DNA of 64,000 bases from Microbacterium pullorum (lineage in GTDB: Bacteria > Actinomycetota > Actinomycetes > Actinomycetales > Microbacteriaceae): positions 196,966-260,965 of the forward strand of contig NZ_JACSQP010000003.1 of NCBI RefSeq assembly GCF_014836535.1, read 5' to 3'. The notes under the pieces are model-generated. The model was not told where the DNA came from. It saw only the letters and a program-made list of their open reading frames with translations, and ran no database searches. Shown here in pieces: positions 45,371-55,087 of the stretch. Positions within the stretch are counted from its first letter, which is position 1. Each line of letters starts with the position of its first letter. The position numbers and the translations under genes are program-made.

Positions 45371-46033
45371 CTACGACGCGAGCTTCGCGGCAGGCGGGGC
45401 CTGGGTCGCGAGCGAGATCACACCGTAATCCCAGCCCTTGCGCCGGTACACGACGCTCGGCTGGTCGGAGCGGGCGTCGATGAAGAGGAAGAAGTCGTGG
45501 CCGACCAGCTCCATGCGGTCGACCGCCTCTTCAACGGTCATCCACTCCGCCTCGAAGTTCTTCGTGCGGATGACGACGGGGGAGTAGTCCGGCTCTTCCG
45601 CGGTACCCGTCTGCACGGGGATCGTGCCCGTGGCGACGGCCTCGATCATGTCGACCGATGCCGGCTGCACGTCGATCCCCTCGAGCGCGCCGTTCGCCTT
45701 CTTGAACGTCGCCCCCCGCGGGTGGTCGCGCGCATCGAGGCGCTTCTCCTTTGCTCGGCGCAACTGCTCGGCGAGCTTGTCGACCGCCAGATCCAGCGCG
45801 GTGAACTTGTCGCCGTCGGTGGCCTCGGCCCGCACGAGCGGACCTTTGCCCGTGAGCGTCAGCTCGACGGTCTCGTCTTCGACGCGACCGTTGTGGTACG
45901 CCCGGTGGGTCACCTTGACATCGAGCCGCTGGGCCCGGGGAGCGAGGTGTTCTACACGGAGGGCCTTCTCTTCGACCACGGTGCGGAAGCGATCTGTGAT
46001 CCCCACACCCACGCCGACGATACTGGTATCCAT
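45371..46033 (-). CDS. hpf: Ribosome hibernation-promoting factor, long form
   Basis: A 220-residue long HPF. The N-terminal S30AE domain (about 1-105, MDTSIVGVGVGITDRFRTVVEEKAL) binds the 30S decoding centre. The C-terminal domain (about 160-215, EAEWMTVEEAVDRMELVGHDFFLFIDA) dimerises 70S ribosomes into inactive 100S particles. A very strong AAGGAGG site lies 7 bases before the ATG at 46033, which rejects a longer frame to 46066. The secA-hpf-comF-lpqB-mtrB-mtrA order is conserved in actinobacteria. Confidence 0.94.
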   Translation of the reverse strand: MDTSIVGVGVGITDRFRTVVEEKALRVEHLAPRAQRLDVKVTHRAYHNGRVEDETVELTLTGKGPLVRAEATDGDKFTALDLAVDKLAEQLRRAKEKRLDARDHPRGATFKKANGALEGIDVQPASVDMIEAVATGTIPVQTGTAEEPDYSPVVIRTKNFEAEWMTVEEAVDRMELVGHDFFLFIDARSDQPSVVYRRKGWDYGVISLATQAPPAAKLAS

Positions 46034-46099
46034 CCTTGACCTCCTTGTTCCGGTCCGCCCGGCCAAGGGCGGACCATCAGTCGCCTTGTGGTTGCCACG

Positions 46100-46765
46100 C
46101 TACTGCGCCGGGACGCTCGTGTCACTTCGCACGGCATGTCGCCGGCGCGGCGTCGCCGCGATGGTGGCCGCCCCCACCACGACCGCCCCCGCCGACCGCA
46201 GCGCCCGCGCGGCTTCGGTCAGCGTGGCGCCGGTCGTGACAACGTCGTCGACCACGACGACACGCACTCCCGCCGCCACGTCGCGCGCCCGCATGCTGCC
46301 GGTGATGTTGGCCACGCGTGCCTCGCGCGGCAGCCCCCGTTGGTCGGCGGTGGGGCGCACCGCCTGCAGCAGACGCTCGGGCGCGAGCCCGGCGCGACGG
46401 CACACCAACTCCACCGGGCGGTAGCCCCGCCGGCGCATCGCCGCGCGTGAGGCGGGGACCGGAACCACGATCGCCCCTCCCGCGCACGACCCCACGGCCG
46501 CCGCGAGGGCGGGAGCCAGTGCCGCGGCGAGCGCGGTGCGGCCGTCCTCCTTGAATGCGCGCACGACCCGCGCGACGACGCCGTCGAACACCAGCGCGCT
46601 GTGCACCCCGACCGTGTCGATGCGACGCACGCTGACGGTCGAGCTCAGCCCCTCCCGGCACGAGGGGCAGAGGACCGCGTCGGGCAGGTCACACCCCGCG
46701 CACCAGACCGGGAAGGCGAGCGCGAGCGCCGCGGCGAGCGCATCGCGCACCGGTGCCGAAGACAT
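46100..46765 (-). CDS. comF: ComF-family phosphoribosyltransferase-like protein
   Basis: A 221-residue ComF/GntX-like protein. An N-terminal zinc ribbon uses CAGC and CPSC (about residues 22-36). The phosphoribosyltransferase half ends with the PRPP-binding loop VVVVDDVVTTGATL near residue 180. In naturally competent bacteria ComF acts in DNA uptake; in actinobacteria it is conserved beside lpqB but its role is undefined. The start at 46765 matches homology. Confidence 0.9.
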   Translation of the reverse strand: MSSAPVRDALAAALALAFPVWCAGCDLPDAVLCPSCREGLSSTVSVRRIDTVGVHSALVFDGVVARVVRAFKEDGRTALAAALAPALAAAVGSCAGGAIVVPVPASRAAMRRRGYRPVELVCRRAGLAPERLLQAVRPTADQRGLPREARVANITGSMRARDVAAGVRVVVVDDVVTTGATLTEAARALRSAGAVVVGAATIAATPRRRHAVRSDTSVPAQ

Positions 46766-46860
46766 GGGTCCCAGTCTCGACTGCCGCCGGCGTGCCCGCA
46801 CCGCGATCGCACGCGCCGGGGGTGCCGCAGGGCGTTTCCTGCGCTGTGGAGGAGGCGACG

Positions 46861-48540
46861 TCAGCCGGATGTGCCCTGCACCGTGCCGAGCACCCCGATG
46901 CCGCTGGCGCTCGTGGCCCAGTTGGTCCCGCGCCGCACGTACAGCGTCCCCTGATCGTCCAGCAGCCGCACGTCGGAGACCTGGTTGGTCGGTGCGATCG
47001 AGCGGGTGCCCGCCGGGGCGCTGATGACGGTGTTCCCGCCGCCCACGACCTGTTCCACGATGCGCGCGTCGCCGGCGACGTCGACGACGACGCCGAGGTG
47101 CGTGGCATCCAGCCAGCCGACATCCGCACCCACACCGGGGAGGGATGCCAGCGCGTGAGGCACCCCGAGCTCCACCGGCACACCGCCCTCGCGGATGATG
47201 CCGGCGACCCAGATCGCCGGCTGCCCGCCGTCGAGCACCGCCGCCGCGACCCGCGTGCCGTCGCGGGAGACCTCCATCGCGGTGATCCTCGTGACCTCCG
47301 GCCACGCCCCGGCGACGTCGACGACCTCGCCCTGCGGTCCGAACACCCGCACCGCGGTGGGTGTCGCCCGCGGCACGCTCCACACCCAGCCGCCGGTGTC
47401 GATCGAGGGGGCGACGAGCTCGGGCCGGGTGTCCACATCGCCCCAGCCTGTCGTGGCGTCGACGCGGGCCACAGCACCGGTGCTGCGCAGCACCGCCGCG
47501 GCATCCTGATCGGCGGCCACCTGAACCGCGACGGCACCCGAGTCGAGGACGGCATCCGACAGCGCCAGCGGTTCGAGGGTGTCTGCGGAGAGGTAGCCGA
47601 ACCCCTCATCATTGAGCACGAGGGCCTGCGGGGGGACTCGTGTGGAGGCTGTGGGGACGACGGATGCCGCCAGCGGCTGCCCGTCGACGGTCAGCTGCAC
47701 CGTGGTGACCCCGGCCCCGGCGAGGCTCTCCACGAGCTGCGTCTGCAGGCGGTCGAGCGTCGTGCGGTCGAGATCCAGGGCGCCCGCGGTGAGTTCGACG
47801 CGCGCCGTGCCGTCGTCCTGCACCGGCACGGTGCGGGCGGCGAGGGTGACGTCCCTCGGCACGGCGCTGGCCACCGCACCCTCCAGCCACGGACTCGGGT
47901 CGCCCTCGAGCAGGGCGCTGGCGACGCTCGTGGCGGGGTTGGTGGTCGTGAACCAGCGGACGTCGGGAATGAGGTAGGTCCAGGTCGGGTCGAAATACGC
48001 CAGCGTGTAGCTGCGGAAGACGACATCGAACCAGGCGTCGTCCAGCACGATGCCGTCGGGCGCCTCGCTGATGCGCCACTGCCCGTCCTCCTGGGCCAGC
48101 CGGAAGGGCAGCCCCAGCGCCGCGCCGTCGACGTCGTTGTAGGCGCCGGCCTGGTCGACGACCGCGTCGGCGGTGACGTTGAGGGTGATGGTGTCCTCGG
48201 CGCTCTCGACGTACTCACGGTCGGCGAAGTCGTCGACGGTCACCCCGGCGAACGGGTTCCACACCTCGCGCGCATCGGTCGTGAGGTACTCCCGGGCGGT
48301 GGCCCATTCGCCGCGGGTGCCGGAGCCGGCGCGGATGAAACCCTCCACGATCTCGCGCGGTGTCGCCCCGGGCTGCGGGGGGTCGGCGACGAAGGAGATG
48401 TCCGGCGGCCGGGTGTCGTCATCCAACGCCATGCCGGGGTTGACCGGACCGCTGGTGGGCAGGCCGGCGCAGGCGGACAGCACCCCGATGCAGGCCGTGA
48501 CGGCGATGACGGCGATGATGCGGGCGGGACTCCTCATCAC
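46861..48540 (-). CDS. lpqB: LpqB lipoprotein, accessory to the MtrAB system
   Basis: A 559-residue lipoprotein: signal peptide with lipobox LSAC at about residues 21-24, a GerMN-like domain (about 160-260) and a C-terminal beta-propeller. LpqB interacts with the external domain of the kinase MtrB and tunes MtrA phosphorylation. Its start (GTG 48540, or ATG 48537 directly after) overlaps the mtrB stop. The mtrA-mtrB-lpqB order is the standard actinobacterial one. Confidence 0.94.
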   Translation of the reverse strand: MMRSPARIIAVIAVTACIGVLSACAGLPTSGPVNPGMALDDDTRPPDISFVADPPQPGATPREIVEGFIRAGSGTRGEWATAREYLTTDAREVWNPFAGVTVDDFADREYVESAEDTITLNVTADAVVDQAGAYNDVDGAALGLPFRLAQEDGQWRISEAPDGIVLDDAWFDVVFRSYTLAYFDPTWTYLIPDVRWFTTTNPATSVASALLEGDPSPWLEGAVASAVPRDVTLAARTVPVQDDGTARVELTAGALDLDRTTLDRLQTQLVESLAGAGVTTVQLTVDGQPLAASVVPTASTRVPPQALVLNDEGFGYLSADTLEPLALSDAVLDSGAVAVQVAADQDAAAVLRSTGAVARVDATTGWGDVDTRPELVAPSIDTGGWVWSVPRATPTAVRVFGPQGEVVDVAGAWPEVTRITAMEVSRDGTRVAAAVLDGGQPAIWVAGIIREGGVPVELGVPHALASLPGVGADVGWLDATHLGVVVDVAGDARIVEQVVGGGNTVISAPAGTRSIAPTNQVSDVRLLDDQGTLYVRRGTNWATSASGIGVLGTVQGTSG

Positions 48541-50201
48541 TTCTCCCTCCGGTCGGCCTGGGGGATCTCGATCGGCTGGGTGAGGCCCAGCGCGTCCAAT
48601 GAGCCGTCCTCACCCGGGTCGGCGGGGATGGGCGAGGTCCCGTCGAAGTCGGTCCCCTGCCGCGGGATGGTCAGCACGAAGTGGGTGCCGCGGCCGAGCG
48701 CCGACCACACCGCGAGGGTGCCGCCGTGCAACCGTGCATCGCCCAGGGCGATCGAGAGGCCGAGACCGGTGCCCCCGATCGTGCGCCGACGCGACGGGTC
48801 GGCCCGCCAGAACCGGTCGAAGACCCGTTCGGCGTCGCCGGCGGTCATGCCGAGCCCGTAGTCGCGCACGCCCAGGGCGACGGCGCGCTGGTCGCTGTCG
48901 ACCGTCACGACGATGGGCCGGCCCTCGCCGTGCTCGATGGCGTTGCCGAGCAGGTTGCGCACGATGCGGCGCACGCGGCGCGGATCCATCTCGACGAGGG
49001 AATAGCCACCGGGGGCGATGAGGCGCACGTCGGTGCCGTGCTGGTCGGCGAGCTGCTGCATCGAGGCGATGACATCCTCGGCCAGCTGCGCCATGCTCGT
49101 CGGCTCCGTCTCCAGCTGCACCGACCCGGCGTCGTAGCGACTGATCTCCAGCAGGTCGGTCAGCAGCGTCTCGAACCGCTGCACCTGGGCGTGCAGCAGC
49201 TCGGCGGCCCGCGCCGTGGTGGGGTCGAAATCCGCACGGTGGTCGTTGAGCATGTCGGAGGCGAGCCGGATGGTCGTCAGCGGGGTGCGCAGCTCGTGCG
49301 AGACGTCGGAGACGAACCGCTGCTGCACGAGCGAGAGATCGGCCAGGTCCTTGATCTGCGATTCGATGCTGTCGGCCATCGCGTTGAACGAGCGTGCCAG
49401 GGTCGCCAGCTCATCCTCGCCACGCACCTGCAGCCGCACACCCAGCTCGCCGTTGGCGAGCCGCTCACTGGTCTGCGCGGCCAGCGCGATGGGGCTCGTC
49501 ACCGAGCGGAGCACGACCCACGAGATGGCGCCGATGAGCATCACCAGCGCTGCCCCCACGATCCACAGGGTGACCTGCACGAACGAGAGCGTCTGAGCGG
49601 CATCGGCGAGGTCGTACCCGAAGTACAGCTCGTACGGGCCGGCCTGCGGCACCTCCAACTGCTGGCCGACGATGATGCCCGGCACCGTGCCGCCGTCTCC
49701 GTCGGGGAGGGCGGAGGACTGCCACCATTGCAGGTCGCCGGTGTCCTGCACCGATGCGCGCAGTCCCGGGGACAGCAGGTCCTCGGTGAGCCCGCCGGTG
49801 GTGAACCCCTGCGGGGCCAACGGCGACGTCGTCTCGGTGCGCAGCGCCGCCGTCATGTCGGTGGCCGCCTGCCGGGCGACCGTGCTCACATTGACCAGCA
49901 GGTTGTCCACCGCGACGGCGTCGCCCTCGACCTCGGCCGAGTCCAGCGTCGCCTGGGCGGTCTGCGTGGTGCGGGCGGCGTCGCCCAGCACCTGCTCCAG
50001 CCGGGACTGGAACAGATCGTTCTGGATCGCCAGCGCCATGAACACGAAGGCCGCCAGCACCGCCAGCGCGGTGAGCCCGAGCGTGAGCAGCACGGTGCGG
50101 AAGCGCAGCGACCCGCGCCACGCGGACGCGGCCTCTTCGGGCCAGCGCCGCCAGTCGCGCAGCCGCGCGATCGCGCGTCGTGACGCGCTCGCCGTGGACA
50201 A
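48537..50201 (-). CDS. mtrB: Sensor histidine kinase MtrB
   Basis: A 554-residue membrane histidine kinase. It has a TM helix near 35-60, an extracytoplasmic sensor (about 60-215), a second TM helix (about 215-240), HAMP, then HisKA with SDVSHELRTPLTTIRLA (His near 300) and HATPase with NLLGNAIEHGEG and GTGLGLSIAL. Pro/Asp-rich residues end the protein. No ATG or GTG lies near the expected N-terminus; the TTG at 50201, preceded by GAGGGGG, is the best start and lies 9 bases after the mtrA stop. The frame extends to 50354 inside mtrA without homology. Confidence 0.92.
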   Translation of the reverse strand: MSTASASRRAIARLRDWRRWPEEAASAWRGSLRFRTVLLTLGLTALAVLAAFVFMALAIQNDLFQSRLEQVLGDAARTTQTAQATLDSAEVEGDAVAVDNLLVNVSTVARQAATDMTAALRTETTSPLAPQGFTTGGLTEDLLSPGLRASVQDTGDLQWWQSSALPDGDGGTVPGIIVGQQLEVPQAGPYELYFGYDLADAAQTLSFVQVTLWIVGAALVMLIGAISWVVLRSVTSPIALAAQTSERLANGELGVRLQVRGEDELATLARSFNAMADSIESQIKDLADLSLVQQRFVSDVSHELRTPLTTIRLASDMLNDHRADFDPTTARAAELLHAQVQRFETLLTDLLEISRYDAGSVQLETEPTSMAQLAEDVIASMQQLADQHGTDVRLIAPGGYSLVEMDPRRVRRIVRNLLGNAIEHGEGRPIVVTVDSDQRAVALGVRDYGLGMTAGDAERVFDRFWRADPSRRRTIGGTGLGLSIALGDARLHGGTLAVWSALGRGTHFVLTIPRQGTDFDGTSPIPADPGEDGSLDALGLTQPIEIPQADRREK

Positions 50202-50209
50202 GAGCCCCC

Positions 50210-50890
50210 TCAGACCACCGCGCCGGCACGATAGCCGACGCCGCGCACCGTCGTGACGATCTTGGGGTTGTCGGGATCGAGCTCGACCTTCGCGCGCAGT
50301 CGCTGCACGTGCACGTTCACCAGACGCGTGTCGGCCTTGTAGTGGTAACCCCACACCTGTTCGAGCAGCATCTCGCGGGAGAACACCTGCTGCGGCTTCG
50401 CGGCGAGCGCGACCAGCAGTTCGAACTCCAGCGGAGTGAGACCGATCACCTCATCGGCACGGCGCACCTCATGGGCGGCGACGTCGACGCTGAGGTCGCC
50501 GATGCGCAACGTGTCGCCCGACGACTGCGCCGCGGGGCGCAGGCGGGTGCGGATGCGAGCGACGAGCTCTTTGGGATTGAACGGCTTGACGATGTAGTCG
50601 TCGGCACCCGATTCGAGGCCGCGGACCACGTCGGCGGTGTCGGTGCGCGCGGTGAGCATGATGATCGGCACCCCGGATTCGGCCCGGATGCGGGTGCAGA
50701 TCTCGATGCCGTCCATGCCCGGGAGCATGAGGTCCAGGAGCACGAGCTCGGGGCGTTCCGCACGCCACACATCCACAGCCACCGCGCCGTCGGCGCAGAA
50801 GACGGTGTCGAAGCCTTCGGTGCGCAGAACGATGCCGATCATCTCGGCCAGCGCGGTGTCGTCGTCGACCACCAGGATGCGTGAGGTCAT
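50210..50890 (-). CDS. mtrA: Response regulator MtrA
   Basis: A 226-residue OmpR/PhoB-type regulator. The receiver domain has the acidic pocket DDD at 9-11, phospho-acceptor Asp53 in LLDLMLPGMDG and Lys in VKPFNPKEL. The winged-helix output domain (about 130-225) has REMLLEQVWGYHYKADTRLVNVHVQRLRAKVE. MtrA controls cell-wall hydrolases and cell division or replication timing in actinobacteria. The ATG at 50890 matches the family start. It heads the mtrA-mtrB-lpqB operon. Confidence 0.96.
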   Translation of the reverse strand: MTSRILVVDDDTALAEMIGIVLRTEGFDTVFCADGAVAVDVWRAERPELVLLDLMLPGMDGIEICTRIRAESGVPIIMLTARTDTADVVRGLESGADDYIVKPFNPKELVARIRTRLRPAAQSSGDTLRIGDLSVDVAAHEVRRADEVIGLTPLEFELLVALAAKPQQVFSREMLLEQVWGYHYKADTRLVNVHVQRLRAKVELDPDNPKIVTTVRGVGYRAGAVV

Positions 50891-51055
50891 GGGTACGTGC
50901 TCGTCCTCCGGGTTCCCCAGCCCGCGCACGAGGCGGTGGGGCTCCGCCCAGAGTAGCCGACACCGCAGGCAGGATGCCGCATCAGGTCCCTGCCGCGCCG
51001 CGGCATCGGTGCCGTATGACACGATAGTGACCACCTCAGCCGCTCAGGGAGAGTC

Positions 51056-52276
51056 ATGACCGCGTATCCGGCCTGGACACCTGCCGCCCGCCCAGGAATC
51101 ATTCCGCTGCGGCCGCTGTCGTTCGGGACGATTCTGGGCCGCTCGTTCTCGGCGCTGCGGCAGAACCCGCGCGTGCTGCTCGGCTTCGCCGTCGGCGTGC
51201 AGTCGGTCGCGACGTTCGTCGGGACGGTCGCGATCGTCGCCGTCACCGTCGCCTCCTTCCTGCGGCTCGACACGCTGCGCCCCGGCACGCCGGAGTTCGA
51301 CGAGGTCGCGGCGGGTTCCGTCGCCGTCAGCCTCATCACCGCCGTCGTCATCGGCCTGGCCCTCGGGACCCTCGGCGTGCTCGTGCAGGGTGTGGTGGTG
51401 AGCGAGGTCGCCCACGCCGCCGTCGCCGAGAAGCTCACCCTCGGCGCACTGTGGGCCCGGGTGAAGCCGGTCGCCTGGCGCCTCGTCGGCTACACGCTGC
51501 TGGTGACGCTGGTGGTGCTCGTCGGCATCGCCCTGGTCGTCGTCGGCATCATCGCGCTGTGGGCGGCGGCTCCTGCCGGCGGCATCGCACTGACGATCGC
51601 GGTCGTGCTGGCCTCCCTCCCCCTCGGGCTCTGGCTGACGGTGAAGCTGCTGCTCGCCCCGGCCGTCATCATCCTCGAAGGCGCGACGATCACCGGCGCG
51701 ATCAGACGGTCGTGGCGGCTCACGCGTGGCCGGTTCTGGTCGACGCTCGGCATCGTGGTGATCATCTCCCTCGTCTTCGGGGCGGTGGCGCAGCTGGTGA
51801 GCATCCCCTTCTCGTTCGCCACGACCGCCATCTCGACGGTCTTCTCCCCGACCGGCGAGCCGCAGACCGGCGCGATCGTGGCCCTCATCGTCGGCGGAGT
51901 GCTGACCCAGATCGTCACCGTGCTGCTGCAGGTGGTCGCCCTCATCGCCCAGTCCACCGCGACCGCGCTCATCTACATCGACTGCCGCATGCGCCATGAG
52001 GCGCTGGATCAGGACCTGCTCGCGTACGTCGAGCAGCGGGATGCCGGGGTGCGGGAGCTCGCGGATCCGTACCGGCAGCACATCGGTCGCGTCGCCGCGC
52101 CGCGAGCGCCCCTGGCCCACCCCGGCTACGGCTATCCCCCGCCTCCCGGCCCCGGCTACGGCTATCCCCCGCCTCCCGGCCCCGGCTACGGCTATCCCCC
52201 GCCTCCCGCGGGGACGGCGGCACCGCACGACGCCGGCGACCCGCCCGCACGGGCGACCCCGTGGGTGCAGCCCTGA
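51056..52276 (+). CDS. GDPD-type membrane-domain protein with Pro/Gly/Tyr repeat tail
   Basis: A 406-residue protein with about six membrane helices between residues 40 and 300, similar to the glycerophosphodiester phosphodiesterase membrane domain, but with no catalytic GDPD domain. TGAIRRSWRLTRGRFWSTLGIVVI is a characteristic loop. The cytoplasmic C-terminus contains three perfect copies of a ten-residue unit PGYGYPPPPG. AGGGAGAG precedes the ATG. It heads a run of + strand genes (DUF4129, DUF4350, MoxR, DUF58) and may be co-transcribed with them; function unknown. Confidence 0.85.
   Translation: MTAYPAWTPAARPGIIPLRPLSFGTILGRSFSALRQNPRVLLGFAVGVQSVATFVGTVAIVAVTVASFLRLDTLRPGTPEFDEVAAGSVAVSLITAVVIGLALGTLGVLVQGVVVSEVAHAAVAEKLTLGALWARVKPVAWRLVGYTLLVTLVVLVGIALVVVGIIALWAAAPAGGIALTIAVVLASLPLGLWLTVKLLLAPAVIILEGATITGAIRRSWRLTRGRFWSTLGIVVIISLVFGAVAQLVSIPFSFATTAISTVFSPTGEPQTGAIVALIVGGVLTQIVTVLLQVVALIAQSTATALIYIDCRMRHEALDQDLLAYVEQRDAGVRELADPYRQHIGRVAAPRAPLAHPGYGYPPPPGPGYGYPPPPGPGYGYPPPPAGTAAPHDAGDPPARATPWVQP
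52121..52208 (+). repeat. Three perfect 30-bp tandem repeats inside a coding region
   Basis: The unit starts CCCGGCTACGGCTATCCCCC and ends GCCTCCCGGC; it is repeated at 52121, 52151 and 52181 (the third copy diverges after 52208). It encodes PGYGYPPPPG. Identity at silent positions points to recent duplication or slippage. Confidence 0.9.
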
Positions 52277-52920
52277 CCGTGGCCGCACCCCTGATCCCCG
52301 ACGCCGACGAGGCGCGCGAGTGGGCCGAGCGCGAGCTCGCCGACCGCATCTACGAGATCGCCGAGCCGACCCCACTGGACCGGTTCGCGCTCGGGGTCGC
52401 ACAGTTCTTCGAGGATCTGTTCACACGGGCGCTCCCCGCAGCATGGGGACCGTGGCTGGCGGTGCTGGTGACCGTCGTGATCGTCGGCGTGGTCGTCGTC
52501 GCGATCCTGGTGTGGGGGCTCCCTCGCGCCTCGGGTCGCTCCCGCGGCGGCAGCGAACTGTTCGGCGAGGCGCAGCGACGCACGGCCGCGGAGTTGCGCG
52601 CCGCCGCCGCCGACCACGCCGCGCGCGGCGAATGGGATGCCGCGATCACCGAGCGTTTCCGGGCCCTCGCCACCGGGCTCGGCGAGCGCGGGGTGGTCGA
52701 CGCCGTCCCCGGGGCCACCGTGCACGCCTTCGCGCGCGACGCCGCCGCGGCTTTCCCCGGCTTTGCGGACGATCTCGAACAGGCCGCGACCGTGTTCGAC
52801 GACGTCCGTTACCTCCGCCGGCCCGGAACCGCCGAGCGGTACGCCCAGGTCGCCGCCGTCGACGACGCCGTCGCCACCACCGTGCCGCGCCGCACCGACC
52901 TCGCCCCCGCCGCGCCGTGA
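52261..52920 (+). CDS. DUF4129 domain protein
   Basis: A 219-residue protein with one membrane helix (about 60-85) and a C-terminal cytoplasmic DUF4129 domain (about 105-190: HAARGEWDAAITERFRALATGLGERGVVDAVPGATVHAFARDAA). DUF4129 proteins accompany MoxR/DUF58 systems and may be related to transglutaminase-type modules. The GTG at 52261 overlaps the upstream gene by 16 bases; a GTG at 52279 is an equally plausible start. The stop overlaps the next gene (GTGA). Confidence 0.87.
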   Translation: MGAALTVAAPLIPDADEAREWAERELADRIYEIAEPTPLDRFALGVAQFFEDLFTRALPAAWGPWLAVLVTVVIVGVVVVAILVWGLPRASGRSRGGSELFGEAQRRTAAELRAAAADHAARGEWDAAITERFRALATGLGERGVVDAVPGATVHAFARDAAAAFPGFADDLEQAATVFDDVRYLRRPGTAERYAQVAAVDDAVATTVPRRTDLAPAAP

Positions 52921-54085
52921 CCGCGCCGGCAGCGATCGACCCCGCCACCCGTCGCCGACGTGTGGGCGGCTGGGCCGTCATCGCCGCCGCGATCGTGCTC
53001 ATCGGCGCAGGCTCGGCGGCACTGCTGAGCGTGGGTGAGTGGACCGAGCGAGAAGCGCTCGATCCCGACTCGGCGGGTCCGGGCGGTGCCCGCGCACTCG
53101 TCGAGGTGCTTCGCGACGAGGGTCTCACCGTCGATGTCGTGCGTGATCGAGCCGCCGCCGAACGCGCCGTCGCAGCGGGACCGGCGACGCTCGTGATCGG
53201 CGACACCACTCCGCTGGACGACGCCACCCTGGGCGAGGTGGCGCTGCTGGGCGACGACGTCGTGCTCGTCGACCCGCGCTCACGGGACCTCCGCGTGCTC
53301 GTGGACGGCTCCGCCGCGGCCGGTGTCGGCGACGACGTCATCGCCGAGCCGGGCTGCGCGCTGCCCGCGGCGCAGCGCGCCGGCGGCATCCTGCCGGGTG
53401 CCGTCTTCCGCGGCGCACCCGGGGTCACCGCGTGCTACCCGTCGGGCGAGGGGGACGCGCTGCTGGTGACGACGCGGGACGAGCGGAGCCTGGCTGCCCT
53501 CGACGCCGTTGACCTGTTCGCCAACGCCCACCTCGCCGACAACGGCAACGCCGCCCTTGCGGTGAATCTGCTCGGCGCACACCCGCGGGTGGTCTGGTAC
53601 CTGCCCTCGCTCGCCGACGGCGCGCTGACCGACTCCTCGCCGACGCTGGGGGCTCTCACCCCTGACTGGGTCACCCCCTCGCTGGTGGTGCTCGCCGCCG
53701 CAGGAGTGACCGCAGCGCTGTGGCGCGCCCGGCGGTTCGGGCCGCTGGTGAGCGAGAACCTGCCGGTCACGGTGCGGGCCGCGGAGACCACCGAGGGCCG
53801 TGCCCGCCTGTACGCGCGCTCCCGCGACACCGTCCACGTCGCCGACCAGCTGCGCTACGGCGCGCTCGATCGCCTCGCCCGCGATCTGGGGCTCGGGCCC
53901 ACGGCCGCCGCGGAAGAGACCGCGGACGCCGCCGCGGCGCGCCTGGGCATGGACCGCGCGCGCGTCCGCGGCATCCTGATCGATGATCGACCCACCACCG
54001 ACGCCGAGCTCGTCCGGCTCGCCGACGCCCTGCAGCACCTCGAGACGGCTGTCCGTCTCGCCGTCCGACCCGGGAGGAACCCGCA

Positions 54086-54089
<4 letters not shown>
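52917..54089 (+). CDS. DUF4350 domain protein
   Basis: A 390-residue protein with one N-terminal TM helix (about 18-38), an external DUF4350 domain (about 45-225, DPDSAGPGGARALVEVLRDEGLTVDVV) and a second TM helix near 260-280 followed by a cytoplasmic tail. Such proteins sit between DUF4129 and MoxR genes in actinobacterial clusters; their activity is unknown. Four-base overlaps link it to both neighbours. Confidence 0.88.
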
Positions 54090-55084
<995 letters not shown>

Positions 55085-55087
55085 ACC

